From an uncultured Alphaproteobacteria bacterium (GTDB lineage: Bacteria > Pseudomonadota > Alphaproteobacteria > Caulobacterales > Parvularculaceae), in NCBI GenBank assembly GCA_937895955.1, contig CALAZI010000144.1, positions 1-10,757 on the forward strand: 10,757 nucleotides of DNA, in the 5' to 3' direction. The notes below the pieces were generated by a model. That model saw only the letters and a list, made by a program, of their open reading frames with translations, did not search any database and was not told the DNA's origin. Made by a program: the position numbers and the translations under genes. The number at the start of each line of letters is the position of its first letter. Within the stretch, counting starts at the first letter, position 1. This document shows, one piece after another, positions 6,211 to 10,757 of this stretch.

Positions 6211-7050
6211 ATGGGGACGATCAGGCGGAATATCGCGTTTCAGGGCGAGCCGGGCGCTTATTCGCATCTCGCCTGCGAGCGGTTCGAGCAGGAACTCGCG
6301 CCGCTGGCCTGCCCAACTTTTGAAGAGGCGCTCGCCGCGGTGCGCGAGGGCCGCGCCGAAAGGGCGATGCTGCCCATCGAAAACTCCCTCGCCGGGCGCG
6401 TTTCGGATATTCACCACCTGCTGCCGGATTCGGGTCTTCACATCGTCGGCGAGCATTTTTTCGCCATCCGCCATCAGCTGTTAGGCCGCAAGGGCGCCAG
6501 GCTTGAGGACATCCGCACCGTCAGGAGCCATGCGATGGCGCTTGGACAGGTGCGCGGTCTGCTCGCGCGCCCCGGCATTCGCGCCGAGATCGCCGGCGAC
6601 ACGGCCGGCGCCGCGCGTCGCCTTGCGGAAAGCGGCCGCATGGATGAAGCGGTCGTCGCTTCGTCGAAAGCGGCGGAAATATACGGCCTCGACATTCTGC
6701 AATCGAATGTCGAGGACGCCGGACACAATACGACGCGCTTTCTCGTCATGGCGCGCGAACCGATCGATCCGGATCATTCGCGGCCCTTGATCACAACCTT
6801 CGTTTTTCAGGTGCGCAACATTCCGGCGGCGCTTTACAAGGCGCTTGGCGGCTTCGCCACCAACGGCGTCAACATGACGAAGCTTGAAAGCTATATGCTT
6901 GACGGATCGTTCAGCGCGACGATGTTTTACGCCGACGCGGAAGGGCGTCCGGAAGACGAAAGGATGAAGCTCGCGCTTGAAGAGCTCGCCTTTTTCACAA
7001 CGCGGTTCAGGCTGCTCGGCGTTTACCCGTCGTCGCGCGAGCGGCGCTAA
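6211..7050 (+). CDS. pheA: Prephenate dehydratase
   Basis: Converts prephenate to phenylpyruvate in phenylalanine synthesis. It is a monofunctional 279-residue enzyme without a chorismate mutase domain. Seen: FQGEPGAYSH (10-19), LPIENSLAGRV (54-64), RSHAMALGQ (105-113), the catalytic NTTRFLV (173-179; Thr175 in TTRF), and a C-terminal ACT domain from about 193 with VRNIPAALYKALGGFA and the phenylalanine-binding-type segment GVNMTKLESYM (219-229), where many relatives have ESRP. Feedback inhibition by phenylalanine is likely from the ACT domain. The start at 6211 has GGGAGG 8 bases upstream; the upstream in-frame TTG at 6154 adds residues with no family match. The stop codon overlaps that of the convergent nudC by 4 bp. 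The 181-bp divergent gap to the cytochrome gene shows no Phe-rich leader peptide. Confidence 0.96.
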   Translation: MGTIRRNIAFQGEPGAYSHLACERFEQELAPLACPTFEEALAAVREGRAERAMLPIENSLAGRVSDIHHLLPDSGLHIVGEHFFAIRHQLLGRKGARLEDIRTVRSHAMALGQVRGLLARPGIRAEIAGDTAGAARRLAESGRMDEAVVASSKAAEIYGLDILQSNVEDAGHNTTRFLVMAREPIDPDHSRPLITTFVFQVRNIPAALYKALGGFATNGVNMTKLESYMLDGSFSATMFYADAEGRPEDERMKLALEELAFFTTRFRLLGVYPSSRERR

Positions 7051-7955
7051 TCGGCGGCCCAGCGTTCAAGAAGTCGTCTGGCGATGGTGAAGCGCGGCGG
7101 CAGTTTCACATCCTCACGCCGTTCGCCGGCGAGCAGGCTTTTTATTTCCGCCCGTTCCATCCAGCGCGCTTCCGCGATCTCTTTCGTGTCGAGCGTCAGC
7201 GCGCGATCGTCGGCGTCGGCGATGAATCCCATCATCAATGAGGAAGGGAACGGCCAAGGCTGCGAGAATTGATAGCGCACATTTGAAATCCTCACGCCCG
7301 CTTCTTCCCGCAATTCCCGCACGGCGCATTCCTCTGGCGTTTCGCATGCCTCAACGAAGCCTGCGAGCGCAGACAGAAAGCCCGGTGGAAAATGCGGGCC
7401 GCGCCCCAGAAGGCAGGCGTCATCATGCGCAGCGAGAACGATCGCGACAGGATCGGAGCGGGGGAAATGTTCCGCCGCGCATTGAGGGCATCGCCGCTTC
7501 GCGCCGCCGTCCTTGATTTCAGTCGGCGCGCCGCAAACGGCGCAATGCAGATGGCGTCTGTGCCAGTCGAAAAACCAGCGCGCCTCGCCAATGATCGCCA
7601 TGTCCTCGCCGGGCAATATGAATGCCGCTTCGCGGATGGCGGCGTAGTCGCCGAGATCGGCGAAGGGCGCGTCCTGCGGCGAAGGGGCGGCCGAAAAGTC
7701 GACGGCGAAATAGGGCGCATCGCCGCGCAGCCCGAGAAAGACGAATGACGCGCCGCGCGGGAATTCATGGCGCGCCGGCGCCGCCAGCAAGATCGCGCGC
7801 CCGTCGCGGATGAGAGGATCGCCGCGATAGAGCGGCAGGAACAACGCTGAAGGCGAAGCCAATTGCGCATTGACCCACTCAGGATCGACGCGCGAATCCG
7901 ACGCGCGATCGAGCGGATTTCCAGTGAACGTCATGAGGTTGGCGGCGTCGATCAT
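7047..7955 (-). CDS. nudC: NADH pyrophosphatase (Nudix hydrolase), NudC type
   Basis: Predicted to hydrolyse NAD(H) to NMN(H) and AMP; the same family can also remove NAD caps from RNA 5' ends. The 302-residue protein has the NudC plan: a variable N-terminal domain starting near FTGNPLDRAS, a zinc ribbon with C138/C141 and C156/C159, a complete Nudix box G199-x5-E-x7-REUxEExGU (199-221, GFVEACETPEEC...RELREEAGV), and the NADH-specific SQPWPFPSSLM (231-241) just after it. That last motif separates NudC from other Nudix enzymes. The start is uncertain: neither ATG 7955 nor ATG 7934 (MTFTGNPLDRAS, closer to relatives) has a clear ribosome binding site; I keep 7955. The stop TAG overlaps the pheA stop. 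Confidence 0.94.
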   Translation of the reverse strand: MIDAANLMTFTGNPLDRASDSRVDPEWVNAQLASPSALFLPLYRGDPLIRDGRAILLAAPARHEFPRGASFVFLGLRGDAPYFAVDFSAAPSPQDAPFADLGDYAAIREAAFILPGEDMAIIGEARWFFDWHRRHLHCAVCGAPTEIKDGGAKRRCPQCAAEHFPRSDPVAIVLAAHDDACLLGRGPHFPPGFLSALAGFVEACETPEECAVRELREEAGVRISNVRYQFSQPWPFPSSLMMGFIADADDRALTLDTKEIAEARWMERAEIKSLLAGERREDVKLPPRFTIARRLLERWAAD

Positions 7956-8004
7956 GCCGGCGGTTTAGCGCCGCGCGCGCGTTTGCGCCATAGCGCCGTC
8001 CGTC

Positions 8005-8511
8005 TCACGCCGATTTAAAGGCGTCTTTGCGAATGTACAGGATGAACGCTGCGAAGATCCAGCTTGCGCAAGCGGAGTAAAAAAGCGCCGGCGAATATTT
8101 CGCCGCGACGCCGTTCGCCCATTCGACCGGCGTTTGAATTCCGAGCGGGGTGAAAAGGTGAAAGATGACGGCGCCCGACATGACGCCGAGTGCGACAATC
8201 GCGCCGCCGAATTGGGCCTGATGCGCGAGCCGCGTCTTTCCGACCGCGAGAAGGGCGAGCGGCGCGGCGATCAGGAGGAGTGATGAAACAAGCTCGGCGA
8301 CCCCGATGATCCAGGGACCTGCGGGATAAAAGAGCCCGACGCCGGACCAGTCTTTCAGCGTCTCGAATATGTGCCGCGGCGTCGGATGGCCGGTGAATTT
8401 GAACCGCAGCGAATCGATGAAAATCGCCGAAATGAAGAGCCCGCCGGCCCATGGAAAAAACCTGTTGAGGAGAGAAAGCATCGGATTGCGTCCGCTTTGC
8501 GCCGAATTCAT
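8005..8511 (-). CDS. Four-helix membrane protein, DoxX-like
   Basis: No specific function recognised. The 168-residue product has four predicted transmembrane segments at about 16-34, 66-91, 100-120 and 143-161, with short charged loops and a Lys-rich C-terminus. The loop RFKFTGHPTPRHIFETLKDW (36-55), the GVAELVSSLLLIA helix (70-82) and the overall four-helix plan resemble DoxX/MauE-type small membrane proteins, which have quinone-related or redox-associated roles in some cases. Start choice is open: ATG 8511 or ATG 8481 (MLSLLNRFF), neither with a good Shine-Dalgarno sequence. It lies 49 nt downstream of nudC's start on the same strand, so it may be transcribed ahead of nudC. Coding assignment is firm, family assignment moderate. 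Confidence 0.75.
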   Translation of the reverse strand: MNSAQSGRNPMLSLLNRFFPWAGGLFISAIFIDSLRFKFTGHPTPRHIFETLKDWSGVGLFYPAGPWIIGVAELVSSLLLIAAPLALLAVGKTRLAHQAQFGGAIVALGVMSGAVIFHLFTPLGIQTPVEWANGVAAKYSPALFYSACASWIFAAFILYIRKDAFKSA

Positions 8512-8565
8512 CGCAGCGCGTCGCTAGCATGAACGCGGTTTCCTCGCTCATCACGTTCCGCCCTC

Positions 8566-8595
8566 TTGCGTTCACGGCTGCGAGCGCGGATATAC
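8566..8595 (+). promoter_or_regulatory. Candidate promoter of the SRP RNA gene
   Basis: TTGCGT at 8566-8571 (first three bases match the -35 consensus) and ATATAC at 8590-8595 with an 18-bp spacer. The resulting start would fall at about 8600-8603, exactly where the SRP RNA stem begins. This agreement in position is the best support. The same transcript could continue into dnaX, as no clear terminator is visible between them. Confidence 0.55.
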
Positions 8596-8598
8596 CGC

Positions 8599-8696
8599 CT
8601 TGGAAGGCTGGCGGACGGGCCCCTCGCCAACCCGGTCAGGTCCGGAAGGAAGCAGCCGTAACGAGTTTCGGTTCGGGTCGTTTCAGCCTTCCACCT
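8599..8696 (+). ncRNA. ffs: Small signal recognition particle RNA (4.5S type)
   Basis: RNA component of the bacterial SRP; with Ffh it targets nascent membrane proteins to FtsY. The universally conserved helix-8 region is present at about 8634-8657: GTCAGGTCC, a GGAA tetraloop, then GGAAGCAGCC. The ends pair perfectly over 10 bp (TGGAAGGCTG 8601-8610 with CAGCCTTCCA 8684-8693), giving the ~98-nt hairpin of the small bacterial form, without an Alu domain. Exact ends are estimated from this pairing. It lies about 38 bases upstream of dnaX, an arrangement found in many proteobacteria. Confidence 0.95.
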
Positions 8697-8734
8697 TGCC
8701 CGCGCGCCTTGCAGGATAGCCGGCCGAAGGGATA

Positions 8735-10450
8735 ATGACCCTCATGGCCGAGATTCCCGAAAAAACGCCCTACCAGGTTCTTGCGCGCAAATACCGCCCG
8801 CAGAATTTCGACGATCTCATCGGCCACGGCGCGATGGTGAAGACGCTCAAAAACGCCTTCGCGACAGGCCGCATCGCCCACGCCTACGTGCTGACGGGGG
8901 TGAGGGGCGTCGGCAAGACGACGACGGCGCGCATCCTTGCGCGCGCGCTCAATTATGTCGGCCCGAACGGCGAGGATGAGGGGCCGACGATCGATCTTTC
9001 CGTCGAGGGACGGCATTGCCGGGCGATCGCCGAAAGCCGTCACCCCGACGTTTTTGAAATGGACGCGGCCTCGCGCACCGGCGTCAACGACATACGCGAG
9101 CTTATCGAGGGCGTGCGCTACGCGCCGGTCGAGGCGCGCTACAAGGTCTACATCATCGACGAAGTGCACATGCTGTCGACGGCGGCGTTCAACGCGCTTT
9201 TGAAAACGCTCGAAGAGCCGCCGCCGCATGTGAAATTCATTTTTGCGACAACGGAGATCAGGAAACTCCCCGTCACCGTCCTGTCGCGCTGTCAACGTTT
9301 TGATTTGCGGCGGATCGAGATCGAAACGCTCACCGATCATTTGCAATTAATTATCGAAAAAGAAGGCGCAAGCGTCGAGCGCGACGGATTGTTCATGATC
9401 GCGCGCGCTGCCGAAGGCTCCGTGCGTGATGCGCTTTCAATTCTCGATCAGGCGCTCATCCAGCGCGGCGGCGCCGATGAAACGGTGAGCGCCGAGATGA
9501 TCCGCGCCATGCTCGGCCTCGCCGATCGCAGCCGGACCTGGGACCTGCTTGAAGCGACGCTGAAAGGCGACGCCAAAACGGCGCTCGAACAGTTCAGGAC
9601 GCAATATGATTCCGGCGCCGATCCCGCCGTCATCCTGCGCGACCTTTTGCAGATCGTTCATTTGCTGACGCGGGTGAAGGCGGCGGGACCGGAAGCGGCG
9701 AGCCACGGCGCGGCGGGCGAGGCGGATGCGGCGCGCGCCAGAAAACTCGCCGGCGATCTCGCGATGAACGCGCTGACGCGCGCCTGGTCCTTGTTGATGA
9801 AAGGCCTTGTCGAAACGCAGGGCGCGCCCGATCCCGTCGCGGCGGGTGAGGTCGCGCTCATCCGTCTCGCCTACGCCGCCGATCTGCCGACGCCCGATGA
9901 AGCGCTTAAAATGCTCGCCGACGGGCGCGGCGTTCCGGCGCTGCGCAGCCCCCGTTCGCCGTCGCGCGGCGGCGCGGGCCCGCAAGCCGCGTATTCCGAA
10001 CCCGAAACATCCTATCAGCCTGCCGTCGCCGCGCCGGCGCAATCGGGGCCGAAGCTTGAAAGCCTGCTCGATGTCGTCCGCCTTGCGGATTTGAAGCGCG
10101 ACGCAAAGCTGAAAGTCGAGCTTGAAAGCTATGTGCATCTCATTTCGTTCGAACAGGGGCGCATCGAACTGAGATTGAATGAGCGAGCGCCGTCCGACCT
10201 GCCCAATCGTCTGATGCAGAGATTGAAAGACTGGACCGGGCGTCAGTGGGTCGTGTCGGTCAATGCGCAAGGCGCCGGGCGCGAGACGTTGCGCGATGCG
10301 CGGACAGCCGAAGCGCTCGCCCATCCGCTCGTCAAGAAGGCGATGGAGGTTTTTCCGGGCGCTGAAATTATCGCGATCCGCGATCCGCGGCCGCAGGAAA
10401 TTTCGGCGGGCGACATCGCGCCGCCGCTGGAGGATGAAGAAAGCGAATGA
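8735..10450 (+). CDS. dnaX: DNA polymerase III subunit gamma/tau
   Basis: ATPase of the replicative clamp loader. The 571-residue protein has the AAA+ core: ARKYRPQNFDDLIG (17-30), Walker A GVRGVGKTT (55-63), Walker B IIDEVHML (140-147), sensor 1 FATTE (170-174), arginine-finger motif LSRCQRFDLRR (183-193) and sensor 2 GSVRDALSILDQ (228-239). A collar domain (about 250-385), a low-complexity Pro/Ser/Ala linker (about 398-438) and a tau-type C-terminal domain (about 438-550) follow, with an acidic end. Unusually, the zinc-module region (74-95) keeps only C95; the other three usual cysteines are Y74, S89 and G92. No slippery A-A-A-A-A-A-G heptamer for a gamma frameshift is seen. Start 8735 or ATG 8744 (GAAGGG lies 3 and 12 bases upstream respectively). 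It overlaps ybaB by 4 bp (ATGA). Confidence 0.97.
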   Translation: MTLMAEIPEKTPYQVLARKYRPQNFDDLIGHGAMVKTLKNAFATGRIAHAYVLTGVRGVGKTTTARILARALNYVGPNGEDEGPTIDLSVEGRHCRAIAESRHPDVFEMDAASRTGVNDIRELIEGVRYAPVEARYKVYIIDEVHMLSTAAFNALLKTLEEPPPHVKFIFATTEIRKLPVTVLSRCQRFDLRRIEIETLTDHLQLIIEKEGASVERDGLFMIARAAEGSVRDALSILDQALIQRGGADETVSAEMIRAMLGLADRSRTWDLLEATLKGDAKTALEQFRTQYDSGADPAVILRDLLQIVHLLTRVKAAGPEAASHGAAGEADAARARKLAGDLAMNALTRAWSLLMKGLVETQGAPDPVAAGEVALIRLAYAADLPTPDEALKMLADGRGVPALRSPRSPSRGGAGPQAAYSEPETSYQPAVAAPAQSGPKLESLLDVVRLADLKRDAKLKVELESYVHLISFEQGRIELRLNERAPSDLPNRLMQRLKDWTGRQWVVSVNAQGAGRETLRDARTAEALAHPLVKKAMEVFPGAEIIAIRDPRPQEISAGDIAPPLEDEESE

Positions 10451-10757
10451 AAGATCTCGGCGAATTGATGAAACAGGCCGGCGCCATGCAGGCGAAGCTG
10501 AAAGAGGCGCAGGACAAGATCGCCGCGATGGAGGTCGAAGGCCAGTCGGGCGGCGGCATGGTGAAAATCGTCCTCAACGGCAAAGGCTATTGCAGCGCCG
10601 TCGCGATCGAGCGCTCCTTGATGAACGCCGATGAAGGCGAGGTGCTGGAGGATCTGATCGCCGCCGCGATCAATGACGCCAAATCAAAACTTGAAGCTGA
10701 AGCGGCCGAACAAATGAAATCGGTGACGGCGGGATTGCCTTTGCCGCCGGGCATGAA
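10447..10757 (+). CDS. ybaB: YbaB/EbfC family nucleoid-associated protein (C-terminus cut by window edge)
   Basis: A small dimeric DNA-binding protein. The 103 visible residues begin MKDLGELMKQAGAMQAKLKE and show the family's N-terminal helix, the GQSGGGMVKIVLNGKG strand pair (32-47, compare E/SGGGLVKVTxNG), AIERSLM (53-59), EVLEDLIAAAINDAKSKLE (65-83) and the closing MKSVTAGLPLPPGMK. Family length is about 107 residues, so only a few are missing. The start overlaps the dnaX stop as ATGA; GGAGG lies 13 bases upstream and GAAGAAAG nearer, so translation is probably coupled to dnaX. recR usually follows but is beyond the window. Confidence 0.96.
   Translation, partial: MKDLGELMKQAGAMQAKLKEAQDKIAAMEVEGQSGGGMVKIVLNGKGYCSAVAIERSLMNADEGEVLEDLIAAAINDAKSKLEAEAAEQMKSVTAGLPLPPGM

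Noticed and set aside
9350..9370. Run of five A in dnaX (codons GAA AAA GAA) as a possible frameshift site
   Set aside because: It does not form an X-XXY-YYZ heptamer in frame and lies inside the AAA+ core (residues 208-210), not near the core/tau boundary.
1..10757. Mobile element, CRISPR array, prophage or defence island
   Set aside because: No transposase, integrase, regular repeats or att-like repeats were seen, including around tRNA-Gly; gene content is housekeeping.

Overview
The window is a GC-rich, densely packed chromosomal segment that reads as an ordinary alphaproteobacterium. Three things point there: the long (360 aa) dCTP deaminase form, the ffs-dnaX-ybaB order, and an N-terminally anchored CycM-like cytochrome c. 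The order is less certain; a Caulobacterales, Hyphomonadaceae or Parvularculales relative would fit. I see no insertion sequence, integrase, CRISPR array, phage gene or stretch of foreign composition, and no gene-free stretch over 300 bases.

Layout. Positions 1-933 (- strand) hold apaG followed by the start of a TrkH potassium-uptake gene cut by the window edge. A 175-bp divergent region leads into a + strand pair: a long-form dCTP deaminase and a small NTR/TIMP-like cysteine protein. These abut, stop to stop, a - strand group at 2602-5104: a SYLF-domain secreted protein with its own strong terminator, then a radical SAM protein whose stop overlaps the start of a DUF938 methyltransferase. A tRNA-Gly(CCC) with encoded CCA sits at 5323-5396, pointing at a membrane-anchored cytochrome c gene on the opposite strand. 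Diverging from the cytochrome gene is prephenate dehydratase, which overlaps the tail of a convergent NudC-type NADH pyrophosphatase. A four-helix membrane protein follows on the - strand, then the small SRP RNA gene (ffs), dnaX and the start of ybaB on the + strand.

Functions are mostly housekeeping: nucleotide metabolism (dCTP deaminase, NudC), ion transport (TrkH), phenylalanine synthesis (pheA), electron transfer (cytochrome c), protein targeting (ffs) and replication (dnaX-ybaB). The least understood part is the translationally coupled radical SAM and DUF938 pair next to the small NTR-like protein. The most unusual protein detail is DnaX, whose clamp-loader zinc module keeps only one of the usual four cysteines. 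A second general feature is the absence of intergenic space at all three convergent junctions (TIMP-like/DUF938, tRNA/cytochrome c, pheA/nudC).
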